Origin: G963422745 sp965214285
Lineage (GTDB): Bacteria; Actinomycetota; Acidimicrobiia; Acidimicrobiales; Aldehydirespiratoraceae
Direction: 5' to 3'
NCBI GenBank assembly: GCA_965214285.1
Contig: OZ243946.1
Location: 186,001 to 250,000 of the forward strand
Length of the DNA stretch: 64,000 bases
Shown here: positions 15,373 through 24,203 of the stretch, piece by piece
How positions within the stretch are numbered: the stretch's first letter is position 1
Layout of the letters: every line of letters begins with the position of its first letter
Program-made: the position numbers and the translations under genes
Notes under the pieces: generated by a model
The model's input: only the letters and a program-made list of their open reading frames with translations
What the model was told of the DNA's origin: nothing
Databases searched by the model: none

Positions 15373-18300
15373 TCACACCGAGATCACTTCGAGATACGGC
15401 ACGATGGCCGGGTCGTCCTGCATGCGCAGCCAGTCCCCGTACTGGTAGGCCAGGCCCAGGCCGTCGGGCTCGCAGTAATGACAGTCGACCCAGGGGCGGT
15501 ACTCGGGCTTGGCCGGGTGCTGGGGGAAGCCGCCCTCGGCGATGCGGTCGACGATGGCGGCGACCTTGTTCATCACCGCGTCGCTGATGTCCGCGGTGAT
15601 CTCGTAGCCGATCCTGCGGTTGCCCTCGCGTTGGCCGACGAACCAGTAGTCGCTGCGAACCGGGCCGGCATCGACCGAGTCGTCGGGCATCGCCAGCCGG
15701 GGGGCGGCCAGCCCGTACAGCCCGAGCTGCAGGTTGCTGCCGCCGAGGGTCGGATCCTGCTCGCTGAGGCCCTTGTAGCCGTCTGCCTTGCCTGTCTTGT
15801 AGTCGATGACGTGCAGCCCGCCGTCGGCTCGCCGGTCCACCCGGTCGATCACGCCGCGCAGGAACAGCGTGCGACCGTCGGGCAGCGCGATGCCCACAGG
15901 ATCGCCGCTGCCGATGTGGCCGAAGCGCCGCTCGTGGGCTATCGGGATCAAGCCGGTCTCGGTGCGCAGCTGACGGTCGGCCTCGGCGAAGCCCTCCAGA
16001 TCCGCTGCCAAGACCCGCTGGTCTCGCTCCCAGTAGAGCCGGCGTCCGGCCTGGCCCCGGTTCTCGATGCGGGCGAAGTGCTCGGCAGCGATCTCGAGCA
16101 GGCCCGCGACCGCGGCCCGGAAGGCGTCGTCGTCGGCTCGGGGGAAGCCCGCCTCGGCCATCGTGGTGGTCATCCATTGCTCGATGACGGCATGCAGCAG
16201 CAGCCCGCGGTCGATCGGGCTGATGCGGTACTGCTCCTCGGGATCCTCGACGGGATGGACCCGCAGCACGTGGCGCACGAAGTAGGCGTGCGGGCATTTC
16301 ACCCACGCCTCCAGCTTCGATGCGGCGAGAACTTGGCCCTGATCCGTCGGCGAGCCGAGCCGGGCGCCTCGCAGATCGCCGTCGGCCAAATTGCCGTCGA
16401 AGCGGGTGAAGCGCTCCGACAGGCGCCCTTGGAGCAGCTCGGTCCCGCGGCGCACCTCGATGCGGGACTCCGCAACGCCGCTCGCAGCGGGATCGAAGCC
16501 CGACTCGGCATGGTCGAGCACGCTGCGGACGTCGTATTCGTGGTCGTGCGCGGGGAACTCCGTCTGGCGCATCCCGGCGATGAACGACGGCACTTCGCTG
16601 AACCAGTCGCCGGTGACATGGGCGATGTCGTCGGGAGCGGGCCGGCCCTCGCCGCGGGCCTCGGCGCAGTCGAGCAGCCAGCGCGACGGCGCCCTGGTCG
16701 TGTTGCGGCGCAGGTCGCCGCGGGGGAAGGTGAACACGACGTGGCCCGAGGCGGCCATCACCGCCAGCAGCGCATGGTGCAGATCGCCCACGACGTGGCT
16801 CGCCGGCGGCAGCTCGGAACCGGCGACAGCGCGCACCCGGTCCCCGATCAGCGGATCCTCGCGCTGCCTGGGCGGCATCGAGCCCTCGGCCATGCCCAGG
16901 ATCACGACCTGATCGAACTCGAGCCCGACCGCGTGGGCGACAGAGCCCGCGAACACGCCGTTCCCGAAGCGGCCCCGGCGGCCGAGATCGGCTTCGAGCT
17001 GAGCCCGCAGCGCCCGCCTGAACGCCGCAGGCGACGGGTTGGGGTCGATCCCGTCGAGACTGCCGAGCTGTTCGACGGCCTTCTCGACCCGCTCGGCGGC
17101 GCTCTGCTCGTGTGAGGGCCAGCGCGAGCGCCGCGAGAACGGGCCTGAGTCGCCGAAATAGGCGCTGATCAAGCCCATGCACCAGGCGGCCAGCTCTTCC
17201 CAGGTCTCGCAGTGCTCGCCTCGCTGCAGCGACCCTGCCAGGTCTGCGATGAAGCTGCGCAGCTCGGTGGCCTCGCTCGCCTCCCTCAGCCGGTGCTCTG
17301 CAAGCCAGTCGTGCTCGCTGTCGGTCGCCAGCCGGGCCGCCTCGGCTTTCAGGTCGTCGATGCGCACGGTCAGCCGCTGCTGCCATTGCCGGGGATCGGC
17401 GACCACGCCCGCGGCTCGGGACGCCCGCTCCCAGGCCGCCGCCGGGCAGGGCCGTCCGTCGGCGCCCAGCACCGGTGCTCCGCCGAGCCAGGCGCTCACG
17501 TCGTGGCGCGAGAAGTTCTGCTCGTCCAGCGTCAGCAGCGCAAGCAGGGAACGCCCCAGCAGGGAGCTGTCCGTGGTGGTGATCGAGTCGCCGAACCAGG
17601 CGATGCCCGCTGAGTCGAGCGCGGCGGCCACGAGCCGGGCGTAGGGATCGCGGCTGCCATAGAGGATCGCGATGCGGTCCAGCGCGATGCCGTCGCGTGC
17701 GGCCTGCACGACGGCGCGTACCGCGTGTCGTACCTCGTCGTCCGCGTCGGACACCGACAGCGCCTGATCGGCGACCGGCAGGCCCGCACCAGGTGACGCA
17801 GCCGCAGCCTGCCCGTCAGCACCGGCCTGCCCGTCGGCACCGAGTGACGCAGCCGCAGCCTGCCCGTCGGCACCAGCCTGACTATCGGCATCGCCCGGCC
17901 AGGAAGCGCCGATGGCCGTGACCGCCTCGTGTACTGCTTCGTCGGCGGCTTCGACCCCGCTGACCCCGGCGATCACGGTAAGCCCGTGGTGATCGGCCAC
18001 AGCCCGCAGCAGCCGTGCATGGCCGGGCCGGAGCCGCTGAGGCAGGAACACGATCACCTCACCGAGCAGCTCAGCGGGCGGCTTGGCCAAGCCCGGCGGC
18101 GGATCGTCGCCCAGCAGCGTGCCCTCGCCCAGCAGCGTGGCCTCACCGAACAACCTGCCCTCGCCCGCCGGGTCGTCGCCCGCCGCGGCGCCCTCGCCCA
18201 GGACGGCGACCGCGGCGTCGATCAGATCCTGTTCGTCGGAGAAGCGGGCTCGGCTCAGCTCCTCGCGTACTCGTCCGTGTATGCGCACCACCTCGGCGGC

Positions 18301-18726
18301 TCGCTCGTCGGCTGAGCTGATGCTGTGCCGGGCGTCGGCCGACACCTCCGACAGAAGGCGATAGGCGCTCAGCAGCGAGCGCTCGGTGGCCGGGTGGGTC
18401 TGGACCTCGGAGAACAGGCCCGGCTCGTCGCTGAGCACAGAGCGCACCAGGCCCGCCAGCACCGGGGTGGAGACCGGTCGCTTGCCGCTCGCTGCCAGCC
18501 GTGCCGAGGCGAGCATGTCGGCCAGCCGGTACGGGGTGACGAAGGAGATCACTGCGGCCGCGCGACGCCGTGCCAGGGCGCGCCGGGCGGCAACGGCCAC
18601 AGGGTTCGTCGGCACCACCACCGTGACCGCCGCCAGCGGGTCGCCTGCCTTGGCGGCGGCCACGGCGCGGGCCAACGCCTCGTGAGCGGCGGGTCCGTAC
18701 GCGGTGGCGATGCAGTGAGCGGCCAT
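15373..18726 (-). CDS. AddB/RexB-like inactivated-helicase nuclease subunit
   Basis: This 1117-residue protein is the probable partner of the downstream helicase. The N-terminal UvrD-like fold lacks a proper Walker A (VVVPTNPVAVAARRAL), as in AddB-type subunits. The C-terminal PD-(D/E)XK nuclease is intact: LRGVIDRVDR and LHVIDYKTGK. Cys residues in WVKCPHAYF and DCHYC resemble the AddB iron-sulfur latch, but I see three of the usual four. An in-frame repeat encodes Ala/Gly/Gln-rich AGADGQAAAAS units (about 17770-17885). TACTAT lies 8 nt before the ATG, suggesting a leaderless transcript for the pair. Confidence 0.82.
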   Translation of the reverse strand: MAAHCIATAYGPAAHEALARAVAAAKAGDPLAAVTVVVPTNPVAVAARRALARRRAAAVISFVTPYRLADMLASARLAASGKRPVSTPVLAGLVRSVLSDEPGLFSEVQTHPATERSLLSAYRLLSEVSADARHSISSADERAAEVVRIHGRVREELSRARFSDEQDLIDAAVAVLGEGAAAGDDPAGEGRLFGEATLLGEGTLLGDDPPPGLAKPPAELLGEVIVFLPQRLRPGHARLLRAVADHHGLTVIAGVSGVEAADEAVHEAVTAIGASWPGDADSQAGADGQAAAASLGADGQAGADGQAAAASPGAGLPVADQALSVSDADDEVRHAVRAVVQAARDGIALDRIAILYGSRDPYARLVAAALDSAGIAWFGDSITTTDSSLLGRSLLALLTLDEQNFSRHDVSAWLGGAPVLGADGRPCPAAAWERASRAAGVVADPRQWQQRLTVRIDDLKAEAARLATDSEHDWLAEHRLREASEATELRSFIADLAGSLQRGEHCETWEELAAWCMGLISAYFGDSGPFSRRSRWPSHEQSAAERVEKAVEQLGSLDGIDPNPSPAAFRRALRAQLEADLGRRGRFGNGVFAGSVAHAVGLEFDQVVILGMAEGSMPPRQREDPLIGDRVRAVAGSELPPASHVVGDLHHALLAVMAASGHVVFTFPRGDLRRNTTRAPSRWLLDCAEARGEGRPAPDDIAHVTGDWFSEVPSFIAGMRQTEFPAHDHEYDVRSVLDHAESGFDPAASGVAESRIEVRRGTELLQGRLSERFTRFDGNLADGDLRGARLGSPTDQGQVLAASKLEAWVKCPHAYFVRHVLRVHPVEDPEEQYRISPIDRGLLLHAVIEQWMTTTMAEAGFPRADDDAFRAAVAGLLEIAAEHFARIENRGQAGRRLYWERDQRVLAADLEGFAEADRQLRTETGLIPIAHERRFGHIGSGDPVGIALPDGRTLFLRGVIDRVDRRADGGLHVIDYKTGKADGYKGLSEQDPTLGGSNLQLGLYGLAAPRLAMPDDSVDAGPVRSDYWFVGQREGNRRIGYEITADISDAVMNKVAAIVDRIAEGGFPQHPAKPEYRPWVDCHYCEPDGLGLAYQYGDWLRMQDDPAIVPYLEVISV

Positions 18727-18734
18727 GGCTTCGC

Positions 18735-18740
18735 ATAGTA
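18735..18740 (-). promoter_or_regulatory. -10 element of the addB-addA operon
   Basis: TACTAT on the minus strand lies 8 nt before the ATG at 18726. Transcription would start at or next to the start codon. A clear -35 is not evident. Confidence 0.45.
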
Positions 18741-18852
18741 GGCAGGGGCTGTGACACCAACCCGCCGAGCCCTCTCATTCACGCGCAGTCGGGAGGCAAT
18801 GAGCTAAGAGTTAGGCCTTGTCGCCTGCCAACAACCGGGATACCGTGCCCGT

Positions 18853-19098
18853 GTGGCCCACAAGACGACGATCACCTTCGATGACGAGATGGAGGCGGCA
18901 CTCGCTGAGCTGGTGGCAATAGACGGCACCAAGAAGCTGGCCATCAAGAGAGCCCTGCTCGAGCAGCTCAAGCACCGCCGCCGCAGCCGGGCAATACTCG
19001 ACATGATCGAAGAATGGGAGGCCGAGGAAGGCCCGATGGACCCCGAGCATCTGCGATGGGCTGACGAAGTGCTCGACCGGCAGGGAGTCCCACGTTGA
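18853..19098 (+). CDS. VapB-like antitoxin
   Basis: This 81-residue protein starts with a ribbon-helix-helix-like segment (KTTITFDDEMEAALAELVAIDGTKKLAIKRALLEQL) and ends in an acidic tail (IEEWEAEEGPMDPEHLRWADEVL) that would wrap the toxin. This fits a VapB-type antitoxin that neutralises the neighbouring PIN-domain protein and autoregulates. TACCGT at 18841-18846 lies 6 nt before the GTG, indicating leaderless transcription. The stop overlaps the toxin start (TTGA). Confidence 0.78.
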   Translation: MAHKTTITFDDEMEAALAELVAIDGTKKLAIKRALLEQLKHRRRSRAILDMIEEWEAEEGPMDPEHLRWADEVLDRQGVPR

Positions 19099-19448
19099 TC
19101 ATCGACGCCGGCCCCTTCATCGTAGGCAGCGACAACTTCCGCTCTCGGCTCTGGTCCATCATCAGGAAGGCAGCTGCGAGAGGCGACGTCCTGCACACGA
19201 CCCATCCCGTGCTCGCACAGGTCTGGCGTGACCCGCCGCGACAGGCGAACCTGTCCAGAGCGCTCCGGCAAATCTATGTTCACCCCCTGGACGAATCGAT
19301 ACGAGTTGGGCGGAGGCTGGCCGCCAGCGGCACTTCCGATGTGGTCGACGCTCACCTCGCGGTGGTGGCCGAAGACCTCGACACGTTCATTCTCACCTCC
19401 GACCCCAAGGACATGACGGCTCTCGGCGCACGCTTCGAGGTCTACTGA
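19095..19448 (+). CDS. VapC-like PIN-domain toxin
   Basis: This 117-residue PIN-domain ribonuclease is predicted. Conserved acidic positions are Asp4 (MIIDAGPF), the central SDVVDAHLAVVAEDL and TSDPKDM near the C-terminus. PIN toxins cleave tRNA or rRNA when freed from the antitoxin. The TTG start at 19095 overlaps the antitoxin stop. The second acidic residue usually seen in helix 2 is not obvious, since TTHPVLAQVWRDPPR has no Glu. Activity may therefore be altered, or the alignment uncertain. Confidence 0.75.
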   Translation: MIIDAGPFIVGSDNFRSRLWSIIRKAAARGDVLHTTHPVLAQVWRDPPRQANLSRALRQIYVHPLDESIRVGRRLAASGTSDVVDAHLAVVAEDLDTFILTSDPKDMTALGARFEVY

Positions 19449-19466
19449 CCCAACCGTCCGCTGGTC

Positions 19467-21395
19467 GTGGGAGCTGTGACTACTGGAGTGATCGACAAGG
19501 CTGAGCTGGCGAGACGGGCCGAGGTGCCCGAGTTCATCGTCGATGTGGTGATCGCGGCAGGGCTGGTGACGCCGGTCGGCGAGCCGGGCCGGGAGCGATT
19601 CCGGGCCGACGCGGTGGACATGCTCTCAGCAGCCCGAACCCTGGTCGACTCGGGCTTCTCGCTGGAGGAGCTCACGGCGCTGGCGATGCGTCACGCTACC
19701 CACATCGAGGACGTGATCGACGACGCCCTGGAGCTGTTCAAGCGCCACCTCGACCGTCGGGAGCACGGCCGGCGAGGCAGCCCGGACGGCGATCCCGCAG
19801 ACAACGCAGAGGGCGATCCTGCCGGCGGCTCGGCGTCCGCGAATGCCGAGCGCAGCGATGCCGCGACGAGCCGCGACCAGGCCGGCCGCGGCGAGCTGAT
19901 CGAGCTGATGGAACGGCTGGTGCCGGTTGCGTCGTCGCTGGTCGGCGCCCACTTCGAGCGCACCCTGCGCAGCCGCGCCCTGGCCCGGCTCAGCGACCAG
20001 CCCCCCGACGCCGCCGACGAGATCGTGGTCGAGGCCCGCCGCCTGCAGCAGCGGCTCGACCCGGTGGCGGTCTATCTGGCGTCCGAGGACCACCACCGGA
20101 TGCTGTGGGCGCGCCCCGACGAGGGCTTCGCGATCGCGGCTCTGGGCGCGCTGGAGACCATCGAGCCCCACGGCCAGGACCGCTTCTCGGCGGCGTCGGC
20201 TGCGCGGGTGGCCCTCGCCGCCCGGGTCCGCTGCGAGGGTCCGCCGGAAGCACCGCCGCCTGTGCTCGCAGGCGGGTTCGCGTTCGCCTGCCGACGACCC
20301 GCCGACGACGACGCCCGGCCCGCAGACGGCCAGAGCCTGCCGCCTGATGACGACCAGAGCAGCCCCGACTGGGAGGGCTTTCCCGAGGCGCGCTGGATCC
20401 TGCCCGAGACGACCCTGGTGGACCGCAGCGACGGCACCTGGATCCTTGCCGCCCGGCGTCGTCCCGCAGGCGACACCGGCAATGCCGACGCCGCAGCCGA
20501 CGGGATCGACGAGCGCGTCGAAGCGCTGACTGCCGCAGCGCCGCCGACCCCCGCCGGCGAAACGGCCGCGTCCCCAGAAAGCGGGGCGGACTCAGACCGC
20601 GCGGCCTACGCAGCCCTGGTCGGCGACGCCCTGGCAGCGATCGGCCACGGCAGGCTCGGCAAGGTCGTGCTGGCCCGGGTCCTCGAACGCGGCCCTGTCG
20701 ACCTCGGCGGCGTCCTGGCGCGGCTCACCCAGCGCTACCGGAGCTGCGCGCTGATCGCCGTGGGCGTCGGCGAGCGGCATTTCGTCGCCGCCAGCCCCGA
20801 GCAGCTCGTGGCCCTCGACGGCGGCGACGTGCGCACCGTCGCCCTCGCAGGCACCGTCGGCCGCTCGGCTGACCCGCAAGCCGACCAGCGCCTCGGCGCC
20901 GAGATGCTGGCGTCGGCCAAGGCCCGGGCCGAGCACCGCTTCGTCGTCGACGACATCACCGAGAGGCTTGCCGGCCTGGGCCTGGTGGGCGAGACCCCCG
21001 CCGAGCCCGAGCTGCTCCGCCTGGCCAGGGTGCAGCATCTGCAGACGCCGATCACCGCCCGCATCGAGCGCCGCCGAGGCGTGTCGGACATGGACGTGCT
21101 GCGGCTGGCCGGCGTGCTGCACCCCACGCCCGCCGTGGCCGGCACCCCCACCGCGGCCGCGCTGGACTGGATCGCCGAGCACGAGGGCTTCGACCGCGGC
21201 TGGTACGCCGCCCCGGTCGGCTGGTGCGATCTCGAGGGCAACGGCGAGCTGCGGGTGGCGCTGCGCTCGGCGCTGGTCGAACCGGGCCGGGCGTGGCTGT
21301 TCGCGGGCGCCGGGATCGTGGCCGACAGCGACCCGGCCGACGAATTCGACGAGACTGCCGTCAAGCTGCGTGCCCTGCTCGACGCCATGATCTAG
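19467..21395 (+). CDS. menF: Isochorismate synthase (MenF-type) fused to an N-terminal MerR-like domain
   Basis: This 642-residue fusion has a MerR-like helix-turn-helix and coil at residues ~8-95 (KAELARRAEVPEFIVDVVIAAGLV; SGFSLEELTALAMRHA; DALELFKRHL). A linker and helical block follow (GELIELMERLVPVASSLVGAHFERT), then a complete isochorismate synthase from ~190. Signatures of the latter are DWEGFPEARWILPE, GRLGKVVLARVLE, VAASPEQLVAL, VALAGTVGRS, EHRFVVDDI, LHPTPAVAGTP and AGAGIVADSDP. It converts chorismate to isochorismate, the first menaquinone step. Normal MenF is ~400-450 residues. The start is uncertain among GTGs at 19467, 19476 and 19488; GGGAG favours 19476. Confidence 0.88.
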   Translation: MGAVTTGVIDKAELARRAEVPEFIVDVVIAAGLVTPVGEPGRERFRADAVDMLSAARTLVDSGFSLEELTALAMRHATHIEDVIDDALELFKRHLDRREHGRRGSPDGDPADNAEGDPAGGSASANAERSDAATSRDQAGRGELIELMERLVPVASSLVGAHFERTLRSRALARLSDQPPDAADEIVVEARRLQQRLDPVAVYLASEDHHRMLWARPDEGFAIAALGALETIEPHGQDRFSAASAARVALAARVRCEGPPEAPPPVLAGGFAFACRRPADDDARPADGQSLPPDDDQSSPDWEGFPEARWILPETTLVDRSDGTWILAARRRPAGDTGNADAAADGIDERVEALTAAAPPTPAGETAASPESGADSDRAAYAALVGDALAAIGHGRLGKVVLARVLERGPVDLGGVLARLTQRYRSCALIAVGVGERHFVAASPEQLVALDGGDVRTVALAGTVGRSADPQADQRLGAEMLASAKARAEHRFVVDDITERLAGLGLVGETPAEPELLRLARVQHLQTPITARIERRRGVSDMDVLRLAGVLHPTPAVAGTPTAAALDWIAEHEGFDRGWYAAPVGWCDLEGNGELRVALRSALVEPGRAWLFAGAGIVADSDPADEFDETAVKLRALLDAMI

Positions 21396-21506
21396 GGACA
21401 GCCGCAAGACCGCCCGAAGACTGACCGAGAGACTGCCGCCGACCGCCCCAAGACCGACCGCAGACCGCACGAAGACCGCCGAGACACCCTGGAGACAGCG
21501 ACAGCG

Positions 21507-23240
21507 ATGACTGATCCTCTCTACGACCCGATCGCTCAGTTCGCGGCCACCCTCGCGGCCCACGGAGTGAGCGACATCGTGATCTCGCCTGGGTCCCGCT
21601 CCACCCCGCTGGCCCTCGCGTTTCACGCCCGCAGCGACCTGCGCACCTGGATCCAGCACGACGAGCGCGCCGCGGCCTACTTTGCGCTCGGCCAGGCCCG
21701 CGCAACAGGCACGCCGTCGGTGCTGATCTGCACCTCGGGAACCGCCGCGGCCAACTACCTGCCGGCTGTGGTGGAGGCGGGCCACGCAGCGGTGCCGATG
21801 ATCGTGTGCACCGCCGACCGGCCCCCCGAGCTGCGCTCCTGGGGCGCAGGCCAGACCATCGACCAGGTCGGCCTCTACGGGACCAGCGTGCGCTGGTTCG
21901 CCGACCTGCCGCTGCCCCAGGACTGGTCGACCGGCGCCGCGGCGATGACCGCACAGCGGGCCTTCGAGGAGGCCACGGGCGCCCGGCGGGGGCCGGTTCA
22001 TCTCAACTGGCCGCTGCGCGAGCCCCTGGAGCCCGCAGGGGAGGTGCCTGTCGCCGAGGCCACGCCGCCCCGTATCGACTCGCACCGCACGTTCGTGCTG
22101 GCCGAGGACCCCCTCGGCGATCTCACCGAGGCCGAAAAGGGCGTCGTCATCCTGGGCCCCGACATCGCCGCAGGGATACGCCGTCAGCGTGATCTCGCCG
22201 ACTGGATCCTGCGCTTCGCCGAGTCGACGGCCTGGCCGGTGTTCGCCGAGCCGATCACCCAATTGCGCCGCGGCCACCGCCACGGCGAGCAGTACGTGAT
22301 GAACGCCGCGGCCCATCTGTGCAACGGCCACCCGGCGGTGGACGAGCTGGTGCCCGAGGTGGTGGTGCGCCTCGGCGCGAGCCCCACGACCAAATCGGTG
22401 CGGCAATGGCTGGAGCGCACCAGGCCCGCCAATGTGGTGCTGATCGACCCCGAGCAGCGTTGGCACGACGCCTCGTTCACAACCACCGAGCACCATGTGG
22501 TTGCGCCGCTGAGCGCCCTGGGCCGCGCCCGCAGGCTGGGCGTCGGCGCCCGCACCCGCACCGACTGGCTGGATCGCTGGTGGGCACTCGACGACATCGC
22601 CTCCACCGCGGTCGACTCGGTGGTCGAGGCCGGGCCTCGCCTGGCGGCGCGGGCGACCCGGGAGTTCGTGGAGGCCCTGCCCGACGGGGCCACCGTGATG
22701 GCGGCCAACTCGCTGCCGGTGCGCGACCTCGACTGGTTCCTGCACAACGGCGGCGCCGAGGTCGGCTTCGTCGCCAACCGGGGCGCCTCGGGCATCGACG
22801 GCACCATCGCCTCCGCGCTGGGCCTGGCGTCGCGGCTCGACGGGCCGGTGGCGTGCTTCGTGGGCGACATCGCCTTGCTGCACGACCTCTCGTCGCTGTT
22901 CAGCGCTGCCCGGCTGGGCCTGCATCTCACGGTGGTGTGCGCGGACAACGGCGGCGGCGGCATCTTCTCGCTGCTGCCGATCGCCGAGCAGGCCGACGCC
23001 GACACCTTCGAGACGCTGTTCCACACGCCTCACGGCATCGACCTGGCCGCCTTCGACCGCATCGCCGGGGTGCGGGTCGACAGGGTCGATCCCTCCGACG
23101 ATCTCGGTGCTGCGGTGGCGCGTGCGGTCGGCAGCGCCGAGCCGGGCGTGGACGTGCTGCTGGTGCCCATCGACCACGCCGCGGACATCGCCCAGCGCCG
23201 CGCCATCGACGACGCCGTGGCCGCGGCCCTGGCCGGCTGA
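21507..23240 (+). CDS. menD: SEPHCHC synthase MenD
   Basis: This 577-residue thiamine-diphosphate enzyme adds a succinyl semialdehyde unit from 2-oxoglutarate to isochorismate. Visible features are the N-terminal DIVISPGSRSTPLALAF, ERAAAYFALGQARATG with the cofactor-activating Glu, TSGTAAANYLPAVVEA, and the C-terminal ThDP site FVGDIALLHDLSSL with VVCADNGGGGIFSLLP. Length is typical. It follows menF after 111 bp of degenerate GACCGC repeats; GGAGACAG sits before the ATG. Confidence 0.95.
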   Translation: MTDPLYDPIAQFAATLAAHGVSDIVISPGSRSTPLALAFHARSDLRTWIQHDERAAAYFALGQARATGTPSVLICTSGTAAANYLPAVVEAGHAAVPMIVCTADRPPELRSWGAGQTIDQVGLYGTSVRWFADLPLPQDWSTGAAAMTAQRAFEEATGARRGPVHLNWPLREPLEPAGEVPVAEATPPRIDSHRTFVLAEDPLGDLTEAEKGVVILGPDIAAGIRRQRDLADWILRFAESTAWPVFAEPITQLRRGHRHGEQYVMNAAAHLCNGHPAVDELVPEVVVRLGASPTTKSVRQWLERTRPANVVLIDPEQRWHDASFTTTEHHVVAPLSALGRARRLGVGARTRTDWLDRWWALDDIASTAVDSVVEAGPRLAARATREFVEALPDGATVMAANSLPVRDLDWFLHNGGAEVGFVANRGASGIDGTIASALGLASRLDGPVACFVGDIALLHDLSSLFSAARLGLHLTVVCADNGGGGIFSLLPIAEQADADTFETLFHTPHGIDLAAFDRIAGVRVDRVDPSDDLGAAVARAVGSAEPGVDVLLVPIDHAADIAQRRAIDDAVAAALAG

Positions 23241-23265
23241 TCAGCCGCCGGCGGTCCCCGGGAGC

Positions 23266-23349
23266 GTGAGCGCGGCAATGAACGGCCTGTCGGCGATGAC
23301 CGGCCGTCCGGCTGCGACCGGCCCGCTGGGGACCAGGCCGCTGCCATGA
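23266..23349 (+). other. 27-codon mini-ORF coupled to menH
   Basis: GGGAGC precedes a GTG at 23266, with an in-frame ATG at 23278. The frame ends in TGA overlapping the menH ATG (ATGA at 23346). The peptide (ending GPLGTRPLP) has no recognisable domain, so a translational-coupling role is more likely than a product. Confidence 0.4.
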
Positions 23350-24203
23350 CCGGCACGGCGCTGGTGCTGCACGGCTTCAGCGGCTGCGCTGCGGCCATGG
23401 CCGACATCACCGAGCCTCTGGCCGAGCACCTCGACGTCGTTGCCGTCGACCTTGCGGGCCACGGCACCGACTCCGCCGTCGACGACCACGGCTGCACCGT
23501 CGACGGCATGGCCTCAGCCGTCGCAGACCGGATCGAGGCCATTGCGGCCGCAGGCGCCGGTCCGTGCCATCTGATCGGCTATTCGCTGGGCGGACGGGTG
23601 GCGCTGACCGCGGCCGTGCGCCGCCCCGAGCTGATCGGCTCGCTGAGTGTGCTCAGCGCATCGCCGGGCCTGGCCGACCCCGAGGCCCGCCGGGCGCGCG
23701 CCGAGCTCGACGACCGCCGAGCGCTGGAGCTGGTCGCCGACCCGCAGCGCTTCTTCGACGACTGGCTGAACGCGCCGCTGTTCGCCGGGCTGAAGCGCCT
23801 GGGCGAGCGGTGGCGGGCCGAGTCGCTGGCGCAGCGCCTCGCCAACGACCCGGCGGCCATGGCCCGTGTGCTGCGCCTGGCGAGCCCCGGACGGATGCGT
23901 TATCTGTCGCCGGAGCTGCTCGGGCGGGTGACGGTGCCCACAGCCGTGATCGCAGGCGCGGACGACAGCGCCTACTGCCGGATCGGCGCCGGGCTGGCCG
24001 AGTCGCTTCCCTGCGCCCGGCTCACGGTGGTGCCCGGGGCTGGCCACGCGGTGCACGCAGAGGCGCCCGAGGCTGTGGTCGCTGCGATACTCGATGTGAT
24101 CGCCGCCGCCGACCGACAGCCCCAACCCGAACCGCAGCGCCGCCGGGAGGCTCGCGACAAGCGAACCGAGGCTCGACCCGACGGCGAGCAGCAGAGCCGA
24201 TGA
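23346..24203 (+). CDS. menH: MenH-like alpha/beta hydrolase (SHCHC synthase)
   Basis: This 285-residue alpha/beta hydrolase has oxyanion loop LVLHGFSG, nucleophile elbow GYSLGGR, Asp in AGADDSAY and His in GAGHAVHAEAP. Its place between menD and menC supports the MenH role: 2,5-elimination of pyruvate from SEPHCHC. The last ~35 residues are a polar Gln/Arg/Glu-rich tail beyond the family core. The ATG overlaps the preceding mini-ORF stop, and its own stop overlaps the menC start. Confidence 0.85.
   Translation: MTGTALVLHGFSGCAAAMADITEPLAEHLDVVAVDLAGHGTDSAVDDHGCTVDGMASAVADRIEAIAAAGAGPCHLIGYSLGGRVALTAAVRRPELIGSLSVLSASPGLADPEARRARAELDDRRALELVADPQRFFDDWLNAPLFAGLKRLGERWRAESLAQRLANDPAAMARVLRLASPGRMRYLSPELLGRVTVPTAVIAGADDSAYCRIGAGLAESLPCARLTVVPGAGHAVHAEAPEAVVAAILDVIAAADRQPQPEPQRRREARDKRTEARPDGEQQSR

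Noticed and set aside
11754..15587. 1277-codon plus-strand open frame opposite the AddA-like helicase
   Set aside because: It is the antisense shadow of a gene with a full set of helicase and nuclease motifs; the composition is Gly/His/Arg-rich and meaningless.
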